64,000 nucleotides of DNA, from contig NZ_CP147776.1 in NCBI RefSeq assembly GCF_037300705.1, positions 2,294,001 through 2,358,000 of the forward strand. Direction: 5' to 3'. The stretch is from Massilia sp. W12. Lineage in GTDB: Bacteria; Pseudomonadota; Gammaproteobacteria; Burkholderiales; Burkholderiaceae_D. The notes below the pieces were generated by a model. The model ran no database searches. It was not told where the DNA came from and worked only from the letters and a program-made list of their open reading frames with translations. Made by a program: the position numbers and the translations under genes. Shown here one piece after another: positions 20,626 to 30,299 of the stretch (its first letter is position 1; the number at the start of each line of letters is the position of its first letter).

Positions 20626-21498
20626 ATGCACACTATGCAAATGCACCTGCCCAGCCATTTTCAATGTGGCGCTTACCGTTTTCCTCTGCAAGGCGGCGCC
20701 GCCAGGCCCTTGCTGATGGGAATTTTGAATGTCACCCCGGATTCTTTTTCCGATGGCGGGCGCTATCTGCAACTGGATGCAGCCTTGAACCATGCCGAGC
20801 AGATGATAGAGCAGGGCGTGGACATCATTGATATCGGCGGCGAATCCAGCCGCCCCGGCGCGCGCAGCCTTTCGGTGCAGGAAGAATTGGAGCGCGTGTT
20901 GCCGCTGGTGTTTGCCCTGCGCGACTGCGGCGTACCGCTCTCGATTGACACCTGTAAGCCGCAAGTCATGCGCGAAGTGTTAGCCACCGGCGCGCACATG
21001 ATCAACGACATTCAGGGCTTTACTCAGCCCGACAGCATCGCAGCAGTGGCCGACAGCGATTGCGGCATCTGTGTGATGCATATGCAAAACCGCCCGCAAA
21101 ATATGCAAACCGCCCCGCACTATACCGATGTGGTGCAGGAAGTCGGTGTATTTTTGCAAGCGCGCACCCAGGCTTTGCAAGACGCCGGCGTGGCCTCGGC
21201 GCGCATCTGCATTGATCCCGGCTTTGGATTTGGCAAAACGCTGCAACATAATCTGGCTTTATTCCGTCAGGCTGCTCAGCTCAGCGCAGACTGTGGCTTG
21301 CCGCTTTTGGCCGGCATTTCCAACAAATCCATGTTGGGCGCGCTGACCGGGCGTGAAGTGGGGCAGCGCCAGGCCGCGAATGCCGCCGCGCATACGCTTT
21401 TGCTTACGCACGGCGCCAGTATCTTGCGCGTGCATGATGTGGCGGCGGCCCAGGATTGCCTGCGCATCTGGCAGGCGCTGCAACAACAACAGGATTGA
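20626..21498 (+). CDS. folP: Dihydropteroate synthase
   Basis: Joins 4-aminobenzoate to dihydropterin pyrophosphate in folate synthesis; the sulfonamide target. The 290-residue TIM barrel has all pterin-binding signatures: NVTPDSFSDGG, DIGGESSRPGA, SIDTCKP, DPGFGFGKTLQHN and RVHDV. One loop differs from what I expect: the usual SRKSM reads SNKSM (GISNKSMLGALTG), changing the Arg next to the conserved Lys. Whether this is shared by close relatives cannot be judged here. Several in-frame ATG codons occur at the start; 20626 is the first behind the terminator. glmM follows, as in E. coli. Confidence 0.94.
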   Translation: MHTMQMHLPSHFQCGAYRFPLQGGAARPLLMGILNVTPDSFSDGGRYLQLDAALNHAEQMIEQGVDIIDIGGESSRPGARSLSVQEELERVLPLVFALRDCGVPLSIDTCKPQVMREVLATGAHMINDIQGFTQPDSIAAVADSDCGICVMHMQNRPQNMQTAPHYTDVVQEVGVFLQARTQALQDAGVASARICIDPGFGFGKTLQHNLALFRQAAQLSADCGLPLLAGISNKSMLGALTGREVGQRQAANAAAHTLLLTHGASILRVHDVAAAQDCLRIWQALQQQQD

Positions 21499-21567
21499 AT
21501 ACGCAACTTAAGCGCCTGTCAGACTTGGAAAACATCCTGGCGGGTCATAACAGCAAAGGACCACCAT

Positions 21568-22911
21568 ATGGCACGTAAATATTTTGGCACCGATGGCGTG
21601 CGCGGCACTGTAGGCCAAGCCCCGATCACCCCCGATTTTGTGATGCGGCTGGCGTATGCCGCTGGCAAAGTGCTGGCGCAAGACGCCGCCCACATGAGCG
21701 CGAATGGCCGCCCGGCGGTCTTGATCGGGAAAGATACGCGGATTTCCGGCTATATGCTGGAAGCCGCCTTGCAAGCCGGCTTTGCCGCCGCCGGCGTCGA
21801 TGTCAAACTGGCCGGCCCCGTGCCCACCCCCGCCGTGGCCTACTTAACGCGCGCCCTGCGCCTGTCCGCCGGTGTGGTGATTTCCGCCTCACACAATCCA
21901 TTTCAGGACAATGGCATCAAATTCTTTTCCGCCGAAGGCAATAAATTGCCGGATGCGGTCGAATTGGCGATTGAGGCCGAGTTGGAAAAAGACATGCAAT
22001 GCGTGCCGCCCGAGCGCTTGGGGCGCGCCAAACGGATTGACGACGCCCAGGGGCGCTACATCGAATTTTGCAAAAGTAGCTTCCCGAATGAACTCGATTT
22101 GCGCAAGATGAAAATTGTGGTCGATTGCGCCAATGGCGCGGCCTACCACATCGCGCCGCATGTGTTTCATGAATTGGGGGCGGATGTGATCGCCATTGGC
22201 AACCAGCCCAACGGCTTCAATATCAACCATGAATGCGGGGCCACGGCGCCACAAGCGCTGGCCGCCAAGGTGGTTGAACTGGGCGCAGATCTGGGCATCG
22301 CGCTCGATGGCGATGCCGACCGCTTAATCATGGTGGATGCGCGCGGCCGCATCTACAACGGCGATGAATTGCTGTATGTGATTGTGAAAGCGCGCGCAGC
22401 GCAAGGCAAAGTGGATGGCGCGGTCGGCACCTTGATGACGAATATGGCGCTGGAAGTCGCGTTTGCGCAAATGGGCATCGGTTTTGCCCGCGCCAAAGTG
22501 GGCGACCGCTATGTGCTCGAAGTCATGCAGGAAAAAGGCTGGTTGTTGGGCGGCGAGGGTTCCGGCCACTTGCTGTGCCTGGATAAACACACCACCGGCG
22601 ACGGCATTGTCTCTGCCTTGCAAGTCCTGTCTTCCTTGCGCAAGAGCGGGCAAAGCCTGGAAGCAGCCTGCGCGGATTTGCAACTGTTCCCGCAAACCCT
22701 GGTGAATGTGCGCACCGCGCCCGGTTTTGACTGGCAAAACCATGCTGCGCTGGCCGCTGCGCGCGCCGCCGCCGAAGCCGAATTGGGCGACAGTGGCCGG
22801 GTCTTGATCCGCGCCTCCGGCACCGAGCCGCTGGTGCGTGTGATGGTCGAAGCGCGCGACGGCGAAATGGCCAAACGCCTGGCGCATCAGATGGCCGATA
22901 CACTGCGCTAA
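21568..22911 (+). CDS. glmM: Phosphoglucosamine mutase
   Basis: Interconverts glucosamine-6-phosphate and glucosamine-1-phosphate for UDP-GlcNAc and peptidoglycan. The 447-residue protein starts [12 protein letters not shown]. It has the phosphoserine loop ISASHNPF (Ser108), the magnesium-binding DGDADR motif, the sugar-binding GGEGSGH and the C-terminal phosphate loop [14 protein letters not shown]. Length and order of the four domains are normal. Confidence 0.97.
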   Translation: MARKYFGTDGVRGTVGQAPITPDFVMRLAYAAGKVLAQDAAHMSANGRPAVLIGKDTRISGYMLEAALQAGFAAAGVDVKLAGPVPTPAVAYLTRALRLSAGVVISASHNPFQDNGIKFFSAEGNKLPDAVELAIEAELEKDMQCVPPERLGRAKRIDDAQGRYIEFCKSSFPNELDLRKMKIVVDCANGAAYHIAPHVFHELGADVIAIGNQPNGFNINHECGATAPQALAAKVVELGADLGIALDGDADRLIMVDARGRIYNGDELLYVIVKARAAQGKVDGAVGTLMTNMALEVAFAQMGIGFARAKVGDRYVLEVMQEKGWLLGGEGSGHLLCLDKHTTGDGIVSALQVLSSLRKSGQSLEAACADLQLFPQTLVNVRTAPGFDWQNHAALAAARAAAEAELGDSGRVLIRASGTEPLVRVMVEARDGEMAKRLAHQMADTLR

Positions 22912-22943
22912 AACAAAGCGAGAGGCGCTGAGCAGGAGGAAAT

Positions 22944-23165
22944 ATGCTGCAATCAATCTTCAAAACGCTGGGCATCCTGCTGTTGCTGTTGTTGATGGCA
23001 GGATTCGGCATTTGCAGTCTGTATGGCGTCAACAGTTACATTGAAAACGCCGGCAGCGCAGACGCCTTGCTGTTCTTGCTGTTTGCCGCAATCGGCGCAG
23101 TGTGCGCATATCTGTGTTTTTTTGCCTTGCGCAGTATGTTGCGCAGCATTTTCCGCAAGTCATAA
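22944..23165 (+). CDS. Small two-helix membrane protein of unknown function
   Basis: A 73-residue protein with two hydrophobic helices (about residues 8-28, very Leu-rich, and 40-62) and a basic C-terminus (RSMLRSIFRKS). A near-perfect ribosome binding site (AGGAGG, 6 bases ahead of ATG) supports real translation. No family is recognised. It lies 32 bases behind glmM and is probably transcribed with it; a terminator follows directly. Confidence 0.65.
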   Translation: MLQSIFKTLGILLLLLLMAGFGICSLYGVNSYIENAGSADALLFLLFAAIGAVCAYLCFFALRSMLRSIFRKS

Positions 23166-23202
23166 GACAGGCGGCTGAAAAAGCGCGCCGCCTTGTCTTT
23201 CG
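23164..23202. terminator. Terminator between convergent genes
   Basis: An inverted repeat of about 12 bp with one bulged base (AAGACAGGCGGC / GCCGCCTTGTCTT) is followed by T residues on the plus strand. It separates the small membrane protein gene from the convergent TPR gene. Confidence 0.65.
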
Positions 23203-23210
23203 GCCTGCGT

Positions 23211-24419
23211 TTACGGCGCTTGCGACAGTTGCTGCATTTCCGCCATCAAGGCGGCTTGCGCCGCCTGTTCCCGGGCCGGCAGATTTTGCAGCAATTGCAA
23301 GGCCAATTGCGCCTGTTCGCGACTGATGCGCAGGCGTTCCGGCGCTTGCGGCCCGTTTTGCGACAGCGCCGCCGCCACCCGCGCCAGATTGCCATGCGCC
23401 ATCGCCAGCGCAGATAAAGCCGCCGGCGTGGCTTCAATTTCGGCAAAGCGCAGGCGCAGCGCCAGACTGCTGCGCAAAAGAGTGAAGGCGGCTTCTTTTT
23501 CCCCGCTGTCCCATTGCAAGGTTGACATGCGTTCCATGGCCTCGGCTTGCTGACGGCGCTGACTTTGCAATTGCGCCTGGCTTAAGTCCGGAAGTTCAAG
23601 CAAAGCCGCATGTAAATTGATTTCGCGCTGAAAAGTGGCGCGCGCCTGCGCATCTTGCTGTTGGGCGGCTTGAATCTGTCCCACATGACTTAAAATCAGG
23701 CCCAAAGCAATGCGCATTTTGATGTCAGACGGCTGGCGCGCCAAGATCGCCTCATAGCCTTGCACACTGAGCAAAAAATAAGTCAAGGCCGCCGCCAATT
23801 CTGATTGCGCCAGCTTGATATCGCCCAGCAAATTCAAAATCGTGATGCGTCCCTGCTGCAAGGTAATCTCGTTTGGCGCCGTTTTCATCAGCATTTGATA
23901 CTGATCATACGCCCGCCGCGCGCTCAGCCAAGCCCCGGCGCTGTCGCCATATTCATGCTGTACAAAGGCGATGCGGCGCAATAATTCGGCCATTTCCAGC
24001 TGCCAGCCCAGATTGCGCGGCGCGCTGGCGGTCAATTGTTCAAACAAAGTCAGCGCGCGCCGGTAGGCCGCATAGGCAGCGCGGCCCTCGGCCAAATCGC
24101 CCTGATATACCTGCAACCAGGCATGTAGATGCAAGCTTTGCGCATGGCCGGGATCGGCTTGCTGCAGCTGACTCAATAAGCCGCGCGCCTGCTCCAATTT
24201 TTCTTTCGCTGCAACATGCTGTTTTTGCTGTACCGCATCGCCGATTTCACGCATCAGGGCGCTTAAACGTTCCGCCAATTGCGTGTTGGCTTCCGATAGC
24301 GGCGTCACCGCCGCCAAACTCTCCAGCGCTTGACTGGCCTGGGGCGAAGCCAGCGCAACGCCGCAGGGCAGGGCGGGACTGAGCAAGAACACGCATGCCA
24401 GCACAGGAAAAACTTTCAT
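23211..24419 (-). CDS. Exported TPR-like helical-repeat protein
   Basis: A 402-residue protein with a signal peptide (MKVFPVLACVFLLSPALPCGVALA, cleavage likely after ALA) followed by a continuous series of helix pairs. Repeats such as HLHAWLQVYQGDLAEGRAAYAAYRRAL, GAWLSARRAYDQYQMLMKTAP and ALTYFLLSVQGYEAILARQPS show the TPR spacing and small/aromatic residues. No catalytic domain is visible. ATG 24419 has GGAG six bases ahead; an ATG at 24431 lies in front of that site. Partners are unknown; periplasmic or membrane-associated scaffolding is a guess. Confidence 0.7.
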   Translation of the reverse strand: MKVFPVLACVFLLSPALPCGVALASPQASQALESLAAVTPLSEANTQLAERLSALMREIGDAVQQKQHVAAKEKLEQARGLLSQLQQADPGHAQSLHLHAWLQVYQGDLAEGRAAYAAYRRALTLFEQLTASAPRNLGWQLEMAELLRRIAFVQHEYGDSAGAWLSARRAYDQYQMLMKTAPNEITLQQGRITILNLLGDIKLAQSELAAALTYFLLSVQGYEAILARQPSDIKMRIALGLILSHVGQIQAAQQQDAQARATFQREINLHAALLELPDLSQAQLQSQRRQQAEAMERMSTLQWDSGEKEAAFTLLRSSLALRLRFAEIEATPAALSALAMAHGNLARVAAALSQNGPQAPERLRISREQAQLALQLLQNLPAREQAAQAALMAEMQQLSQAP

Positions 24420-24830
24420 CCGGATCTCCATCAAAACGGATTGCCGCACAAGCGCAGCGAAAGACAGATGCACATCATAACTTGCGCCGGCTGGCTTGCG
24501 TGCAAGCGTGTTTGGCGCCGGCTGATAGCGTGTGATTGAATTCGCGCCGGAAAAGTGCAGCACGCGCGAATTGCCAGGCGCCGATCCGATCCGGCGTGGC
24601 TGGCATGTGATATGGTTTTGGCAGCATGCGCCAAGCTTGGCAATCCGCCAACGCGCCCAGTCCGCACAGCTGAAGCCGCCAGCCGCGCGGCCACGCTTGC
24701 GATGCGGCACGGCACTGTATAAGATCAGAACAATGCTGCTCCAGACCTGATACGGAGAAAGCCCGCAGCAAAGCGCAGCCGCCGGCGACGGCGGTCTTCT
24801 CACTGTTTCACCTGCAACCGTGGAGCGTGT
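24420..24830. other. Divergent intergenic region (about 410 bases)
   Basis: No gene is supported here. Possible promoter elements for the GNAT gene are TTGCGA (24697-24702) and TAAGAT (24720-24725), spacer 17. A GC-rich inverted repeat (CCGCC...GGCGG) lies in its leader, close to 24780-24795. Confidence 0.5.
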
Positions 24831-26078
24831 ATGAGTGATGTGGCGATAGACGGCCCGGCCTGCCGTATCTCAGTTGAACACCGCTATGAAGACAAAGTGT
24901 TCACTTTGCGCGAAGCGCGCATAGCGGAAGCCGGCTTGATCAAAGGCATGTTCGATTTTGTGTATAACGGCAAATATCCGGATGAGGAGCTGGATGCGTT
25001 GGCGGCAGAAATTTGCGATCAGCAGCACAATCTGTGCGTGGTCGCGGTCAGCCAGCCGGAGGGGCGGATTGTCGGTTGCATCATGATCAAAATCGACCCG
25101 CAGCACCGTATCGGCAAAGGCGGACGCGGTTTGGTGCTGCCGGAATACCGCCGTTGCGGTCTGGCCGGGGCCACGCTCAAACTGGCCATTGATTTTCTCT
25201 GTCATGAGGCCAAGTGCGTTGATTTGGTGTATGGCGCCAGCCGCACGGTCAGTCCCGGCCCGATGCGCATGGCGGCAGAAGGCGGCATGGTGCAATTCGG
25301 CCTGTTCCCCAACGCCGTGCAAATTGAAAGCATGGAGCATTTGAATCTGGATGTGTACCTGAACCCCGACAGCATCGCGAGACGGCGCGCGCGGCCTGCC
25401 ATCATCCCGGCCTTCAAGCGGATTTACGAGCTGGGCATGCATCAGCTGGGCGTGCAGGAAGATGCCAATCTGGTGCAACTTCCACCGCTGCCGCCTGCGC
25501 GCCGCAATTTGCCGCTGCCGATCTGGAATGACAATCCGCAAGATGTGATTGCGCGTTTTAGCCGATACAGCGAAGAAGACCGGATTGCGCTGTCGTTTTT
25601 CCCCTTCCATGATCCGAATGCGATTTTAGCCACCGATGATGGCGGCACCGAGGTATTTATCTGGTATGAGGGCAGCGGTAAGCGCGCCGCCATCGTCGGC
25701 TATCGCAGCGACCGCAAAAATGTGCAGGAAATTCTGCTTTCGGCGGCGCAGTCGATGGAAGCGCGCGGGGCCGCCTATCTGGAAGTCCTGGCCCCTGCCG
25801 CCGATCCGCTGATGCAGCAAGCGGCCTACGCAGCGCGTTTTATTCCATGCGCCTATTTCCCGGCCATGCGCTTAGCGCGCGATGGTTTGCGCGATGATTT
25901 CTTTGTGCTATCGCGCACCTTCCGCTTGCTGGATTTTTCCGGCGTTGTGATCAGCCCTTTGAATGCGGAATTTTTGCGCGCCTATTTGCATGGTTATTAC
26001 GAGTTGTATATCGAGCCCTTGCTAGGCCCGCTCAGCCTGGCCCCGGCGCAGGACTTGGCCACGCTCAGCACTGCATAA
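24831..26078 (+). CDS. GNAT-domain protein, probably tandem
   Basis: A 415-residue protein whose residues about 25-190 form a GNAT acetyltransferase fold: LREARIAEAGLIKGMFDFVY as the first helix region, IVGCIMIKIDP as strand 4, and the CoA-binding turn VLPEYRRCGLAGATLKLAIDF (a loose Q/RxxGxG/A motif). The C-terminal half (about 260-390) also reads like a GNAT remnant (GKRAAIVGYRSDRKNVQEILLSAAQ, then AYAARFIPCAYFPAMRL). The substrate is unknown and no pathway neighbours are present. Confidence 0.65.
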   Translation: MSDVAIDGPACRISVEHRYEDKVFTLREARIAEAGLIKGMFDFVYNGKYPDEELDALAAEICDQQHNLCVVAVSQPEGRIVGCIMIKIDPQHRIGKGGRGLVLPEYRRCGLAGATLKLAIDFLCHEAKCVDLVYGASRTVSPGPMRMAAEGGMVQFGLFPNAVQIESMEHLNLDVYLNPDSIARRRARPAIIPAFKRIYELGMHQLGVQEDANLVQLPPLPPARRNLPLPIWNDNPQDVIARFSRYSEEDRIALSFFPFHDPNAILATDDGGTEVFIWYEGSGKRAAIVGYRSDRKNVQEILLSAAQSMEARGAAYLEVLAPAADPLMQQAAYAARFIPCAYFPAMRLARDGLRDDFFVLSRTFRLLDFSGVVISPLNAEFLRAYLHGYYELYIEPLLGPLSLAPAQDLATLSTA

Positions 26079-26086
26079 AAACCAGC

Positions 26087-26106
26087 CGGCCCCGCATGCG
26101 GGGCCG
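26087..26106. terminator. Perfect 20-base palindrome between convergent genes
   Basis: CGGCCCCGCA and its complement form an uninterrupted palindrome directly behind the GNAT gene and before the convergent histidine kinase gene. No T-run follows on either side, so its terminator activity is uncertain. Confidence 0.45.
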
Positions 26107-26126
26107 CTTGTGTGCGGCAGGCGGGC

Positions 26127-27995
26127 TTATTGCGGCAATTGGGCCGCTAATTGCGGATGGTGCAATAAAGTATTGTCGCCATCCTGCACTTTGAGCGGGG
26201 CGATCAGCGGCAAGACCAGTGTGAAGCTGGCGCCGCGTCCGGCTTCGCTATAGACTCTGATATGGCCGCCCAGCAAGCCGGTGACTGTGGTGTGCACAAT
26301 ATTCAGGCCCAGGCCGGAGCTGCCCATGCCCATCTTGGTGGTGAAGAAAGGGTCAAAAATCCGGTTTACATTGGCCGCCGGGATGCCGGCCCCATCATCG
26401 CTCACCACCAATTCCACTTGCGCATCATTGCGGCAAAACGCCCGCACTTCAATTTTTCCGCTGGCCCCGTTTTCATAGCCATGCAACAGCGCATTATTCA
26501 GCAGATTGATCAACACCTGTCCCAGCGGGCCGGGATAGCTGTCCATACGCACCGGCGCGGGAATGATTTGCAGCACATCGACAGTCGTTTTTTTGATGGT
26601 TGGCGACATCGCCAGCACAATTTCCGCCACCACTTCGCCCAAATCAAAAATGCGGCGCTGTGCGCTGGTTTGATCAATCGCGATTTGTTTAAAGCTGGCC
26701 ACCAATTCCGCCGAGCGCAATAAATTGCGCATCAAAATATTGCTGGCGTGGGTCACATCTTCCATAAAGGTTTCCAGCACCGAGCGTTTCAAACCCTGCT
26801 GCACTTGATGTGCAAAATGCTGGTTTTGTTCGGCCAGCGAACTGGCCGCCATAATGCCATTGGAGATCGGCGTATTGAGTTCATGCGCCAAGCCTGCCAC
26901 CAGCGCGCCCAATGCCGCCAGCTTTTCCGATTGCACCAACTGCTCATGCGCTTGCGATAATTTGTCATTGAGTTCAGTCAATTCAGCATTGCGCTTGACC
27001 AATTGCGCTTCCATCGCCTTGCGTCCGGTAATGTCCATGCCTATTCCGACAATGCCCAGAATCGCCCCATGGTCATCGCGCAAATGCACTTTGGTGGTGA
27101 AGGTCCAGCCATGCTGGCCAGTGCTTTGATCAATCACCGGCTCTTCCAGCGCCAGCAATTGATCATCGCTGCGCAATAATGCCTGCTCATCGTCAAAATA
27201 ACGCTGCGCCAATTCTTCAGGGTAAAAATCAAAGTCGGTTTTGCCCAGCAAATCCTCAGAACGCGCAGCGCCCATGACGCGCGCCACTTCCTGATTGGCG
27301 AAGATAAAGCGTGAATCCACATCTTTGGCGTAAATCCGGAACGGGCAATTTTCAACCAGGGTGCGCAATAAAATGCGTTTGAAAGAAAGCGCGGCTTCGG
27401 TGGCGCGAAAATTTTCCTGTTCCTGCAATAAATGGTCACGCAGGCGCGCATTTTCCAGCGCCACCACGGTTTGCGCGATAAACAATTCAAGTTGCGCCAC
27501 TTTATTGGCGTCAAAGGCGGCGCAACGCGCACTGCGCTCCAGATACAGAATGCCGATTAATTGATTTTGCCGCGTCAGCGGCAGACACAAGGCCGATTGC
27601 GCGCCGCGCACCGTCAGTTCGTGGTCTTCGGAAAAGGGATGCGGCGCCTGCAGATCGGGCAGCAGGACATTGCGCCGGTGTTCTTGCACCCAGGAAATTA
27701 AACGGTGCGGCAGTTCTGCGCTTATATGGTGATCATGGCGCGCCAAATCCACATCCACTCCATGCTCGCTGCTGTGCGCGCTGCCGGCCAGCCAGAGCTG
27801 GCCGTGATCCACTAACAGAAAATAGGCCTGACAGGCGCCGGAACACTCCTGCACCACGCGCAAGGCGCAATCAAGCAGGGCTAAGACATCGGACTGACAG
27901 GAAATGGTTTGCAGTGCTTTTAACACGGTGGCGAACTCTTGCGGCGAGAGTTCGGGCATATTGCCAGGGTCGAGTGTGAAGGCGTATTCGTTCAT
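26127..27995 (-). CDS. GAF-PAS sensor histidine kinase
   Basis: A soluble 622-residue kinase. A GAF domain occupies about residues 20-185 (ALCLPLTRQNQLIGILYLER), a PAS domain about 205-325 (VDSRFIFANQEVARVMGA, ending DITGRK), then a coiled linker, a HisKA box with phosphorylatable His371 (LVAGLAHELNTPISNG) and a HATPase domain (NLLNNALLHGYENG, DDGAGIP, GMGSSGLGLNIV). No transmembrane helix is present, so it senses a cytoplasmic signal. No response regulator lies beside it. ATG 27995 is chosen because the GAF-type helix starts soon after; in-frame sequence extends to 28115. Confidence 0.85.
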   Translation of the reverse strand: MNEYAFTLDPGNMPELSPQEFATVLKALQTISCQSDVLALLDCALRVVQECSGACQAYFLLVDHGQLWLAGSAHSSEHGVDVDLARHDHHISAELPHRLISWVQEHRRNVLLPDLQAPHPFSEDHELTVRGAQSALCLPLTRQNQLIGILYLERSARCAAFDANKVAQLELFIAQTVVALENARLRDHLLQEQENFRATEAALSFKRILLRTLVENCPFRIYAKDVDSRFIFANQEVARVMGAARSEDLLGKTDFDFYPEELAQRYFDDEQALLRSDDQLLALEEPVIDQSTGQHGWTFTTKVHLRDDHGAILGIVGIGMDITGRKAMEAQLVKRNAELTELNDKLSQAHEQLVQSEKLAALGALVAGLAHELNTPISNGIMAASSLAEQNQHFAHQVQQGLKRSVLETFMEDVTHASNILMRNLLRSAELVASFKQIAIDQTSAQRRIFDLGEVVAEIVLAMSPTIKKTTVDVLQIIPAPVRMDSYPGPLGQVLINLLNNALLHGYENGASGKIEVRAFCRNDAQVELVVSDDGAGIPAANVNRIFDPFFTTKMGMGSSGLGLNIVHTTVTGLLGGHIRVYSEAGRGASFTLVLPLIAPLKVQDGDNTLLHHPQLAAQLPQ

Positions 27996-28178
27996 GCCGC
28001 CCCCCGCTGCAAGCATCGGCTTGCATGCGCTGTTTGCAAAAGGATCGTGCGCTGGCTGTTGTGCATCTCTCGGTTTGCTCCAAAACGGGTACGCCACGTT
28101 CCTGGCAAGTATCACCCAATTTATGCATCACAGCCAGTTTTTTGCATAAAAGCAGGCATGCGCAAGCCTGCAGTGTGC

Positions 28179-28970
28179 TCATTTGAACACGTTTTTCCAC
28201 TCCCGCAGCGCAGCAAACACATCCAATGGCGAGCAATCCTGGCCCAGCCGGCCCTGTGCTTGCAATTGCCCGATCAAGTCCGGCGCTCTGCAGCGCAAAA
28301 AAGGATTGGTTTGTTTTTCCAGCCCCAGGGTGGATGGAACCGTGGGGCGGACATGGGCGCGCTTATCCGTATCAACCCTCAGACGCGCGTGCAGCTTACG
28401 GTTTTCCGGATCCGCCGCCAGGGCGAAACGCAAATTGGATAACGTATACTCATGCGCGCAAAAGACCAGCGTTTCATCCGGCATCGAAGCCAGCAGATCA
28501 AGTGAGGCCAGCATTTGTTCATAGGTGCCTTCAAACACGCGGCCACAGCCGGCGGCGAACAGGGTATCGCCGCAAAACAGCCAGCCATGACTGGTGGCGA
28601 TATAGGCGGTGTGATCCAAAGTATGGCCCGGAACGTGCAAAGCCATCAATTGCAAGCCCATTTCCGGCACATCCACAGTATCATGGTGGCCAACCGGATG
28701 CGTGATGCAATCCAGACTGCAGCTTTTCGGGCCAAACACCGGCACTTGATAAGTGTTGAGTAATTGGGCGATGCCGCCGCTGTGATCCTTGTGGTGGTGT
28801 GTGAGTAAAATCGCCACCAATTGCAAATGATGCTGGGTCAGCGCGGCTTGGATTTCATCGGCGTCACCGGGGTCAACCGCAACCGCGTAACAGCCATTGT
28901 GGATCAGCCACAAATAATTGTCCTTGAAGGCCGGGACAGTAAGTACGCCCAGGGCGCGTGATTGGCTCAT
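28179..28970 (-). CDS. gloB: Hydroxyacylglutathione hydrolase (glyoxalase II)
   Basis: Hydrolyses S-lactoylglutathione, the second step of methylglyoxal detoxification. The 263-residue metallo-beta-lactamase-fold protein has the zinc motif THHHKDH, the metal ligands in HVPGHTLDH and [13 protein letters not shown], and HEYTLSN. The C-terminal glutathione-binding helix is present (KQTNPFLRC). It is divergent from a yafS-like gene and followed on the other strand by rnhA and dnaQ, the same grouping as in E. coli. Confidence 0.95.
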   Translation of the reverse strand: MSQSRALGVLTVPAFKDNYLWLIHNGCYAVAVDPGDADEIQAALTQHHLQLVAILLTHHHKDHSGGIAQLLNTYQVPVFGPKSCSLDCITHPVGHHDTVDVPEMGLQLMALHVPGHTLDHTAYIATSHGWLFCGDTLFAAGCGRVFEGTYEQMLASLDLLASMPDETLVFCAHEYTLSNLRFALAADPENRKLHARLRVDTDKRAHVRPTVPSTLGLEKQTNPFLRCRAPDLIGQLQAQGRLGQDCSPLDVFAALREWKNVFK

Positions 28971-28990
28971 GGTTTTTGATGGAAAAATGA

Positions 28991-29803
28991 ATGAATGAAT
29001 TTCAGCCCGCTTGCGCGCCCCACATTATAGACTTGAGTGAGTGGCTTGCCACGCCTGGCGGCCAATACGTCCTGGCCTGGGAGCGCGCACGCCTGGCGCA
29101 ATTGACTGCGGATATCTTTGGATTCAATGCCCTGCAAATCGGTTTGCCTCAACTCGACACCCTGGCGGCCAACCGGATGCCGCATAAATTTTATGGCGAC
29201 AGCAATTTGCATCCGCGTGCGGCAGTGCTGAACTTGTCGCTGGCGCATGATCTGGCCGAATTGCCTTTTGCCAGTCACAGCCTGGATTTGGTGGTGCTGC
29301 CGCATGTGCTTGAATTTCTGCCAGAGCCGCATCAACTCTTGCGTGAAGTCGAGCGCGTCTTGATTCCCGAGGGGCAAGTGATTATCTGTGGCTTCAATCC
29401 GGCCAGTCTGTGGGGCTTGCGTCAGCTCTCGGCGCGTTTGCGCGGGGGCAAGTTTTTACCGCAGGATGGCGAATTGATCTCTATGCTGCGCCTTAAAGAC
29501 TGGCTCAAACTCTTGAATATGCATGTCTTGCGCGGCCACTTCGGCTGCTATGTGCCGCCGGTGCACAGCCAGAAATGGCTGCAACGCTGGGCATTTATGG
29601 AAGGCGCCGGCGAACGTTGGTGGCCGTATTTCGGCGCAGTGTATATTGTGCAGGCCGTGAAACGCGTCAAGGGCATGCATTTGATCGGCCCGCCATGGGG
29701 CGTGGCGCGGCGCAGTGTGGGGCAGGGGGTGGCGGTTGGCAATACCGCCGGCAGCCTGTCTGAAATTGAGAAGCGCAGCGACACACGAGCCGGGCGCGGC
29801 TAG
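28991..29803 (+). CDS. YafS-like class I SAM-dependent methyltransferase
   Basis: A 270-residue methyltransferase-fold protein placed like E. coli yafS between gloB and rnhA. The later part of the fold is well kept ([47 protein letters not shown]). The first SAM-binding loop, normally E/DxGxGxG, reads [10 protein letters not shown], so glycines are missing. It may bind SAM unusually or have lost activity. The C-terminal region ([24 protein letters not shown], then [11 protein letters not shown]) is typical of this subgroup. Substrate unknown. Confidence 0.8.
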   Translation: MNEFQPACAPHIIDLSEWLATPGGQYVLAWERARLAQLTADIFGFNALQIGLPQLDTLAANRMPHKFYGDSNLHPRAAVLNLSLAHDLAELPFASHSLDLVVLPHVLEFLPEPHQLLREVERVLIPEGQVIICGFNPASLWGLRQLSARLRGGKFLPQDGELISMLRLKDWLKLLNMHVLRGHFGCYVPPVHSQKWLQRWAFMEGAGERWWPYFGAVYIVQAVKRVKGMHLIGPPWGVARRSVGQGVAVGNTAGSLSEIEKRSDTRAGRG

Positions 29804-29836
29804 CGCAGCGCATTGAATCAAACAGAAAGAATAAGC

Positions 29837-30283
29837 ATGACACAGGACTTGAACAAGGTGGAAATCTATGCCGATGGCGCTTGCAAGGGCAATCCCGGCA
29901 AGGGCGGCTGGGGCGCAGTGCTGATTGCCGGCAGCCACAGCAAAGAGATGTTTGGCGGCGAAGCCAACACCACCAATAACCGGATGGAATTGACGGCGGT
30001 GATCAAAGCCTTGCAAGCTTTGAAGCGGCCTTGCCATGTGATTTTGTACACCGACAGCCAATATGTGCAAAAAGGCATGACGGAATGGATCAAAGGCTGG
30101 AAGGCGCGCGGCTGGAAAAACGCGGCCAAAGAGCCGGTCAAAAATGCCGAGTTATGGCAGGAGCTGGATGCCGCGCAAGCCTTGCATCAGGTCGAATGGC
30201 GCTGGGTGCGCGGCCACAATGGCAATGCCGGCAACGAATTGGCCGATCAATTGGCCAATCGTGGCGTAGAATCGCTGACTTGA
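29837..30283 (+). CDS. rnhA: Ribonuclease HI
   Basis: Degrades RNA in RNA-DNA hybrids. About 148 residues, with the DEDD active site in [14 protein letters not shown] (first Asp), [10 protein letters not shown] (Glu), YTDSQYV (Asp) and GNELADQLA (last Asp), plus the catalytic-loop His in [10 protein letters not shown]. The basic handle region [20 protein letters not shown] is present as in E. coli. ATG 29837 is preferred to an upstream TTG at 29813. dnaQ follows after 16 bases. Confidence 0.96.
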   Translation: MTQDLNKVEIYADGACKGNPGKGGWGAVLIAGSHSKEMFGGEANTTNNRMELTAVIKALQALKRPCHVILYTDSQYVQKGMTEWIKGWKARGWKNAAKEPVKNAELWQELDAAQALHQVEWRWVRGHNGNAGNELADQLANRGVESLT

Positions 30284-30299
30284 TTTTGGGAAATTTTTT

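Noticed and set aside
27996-28115. Longer N-terminus of the GAF-PAS kinase
   Set aside because: The frame is open to 28115 but this part has no domain character and no good binding site; ATG 27995 was kept with reserve.
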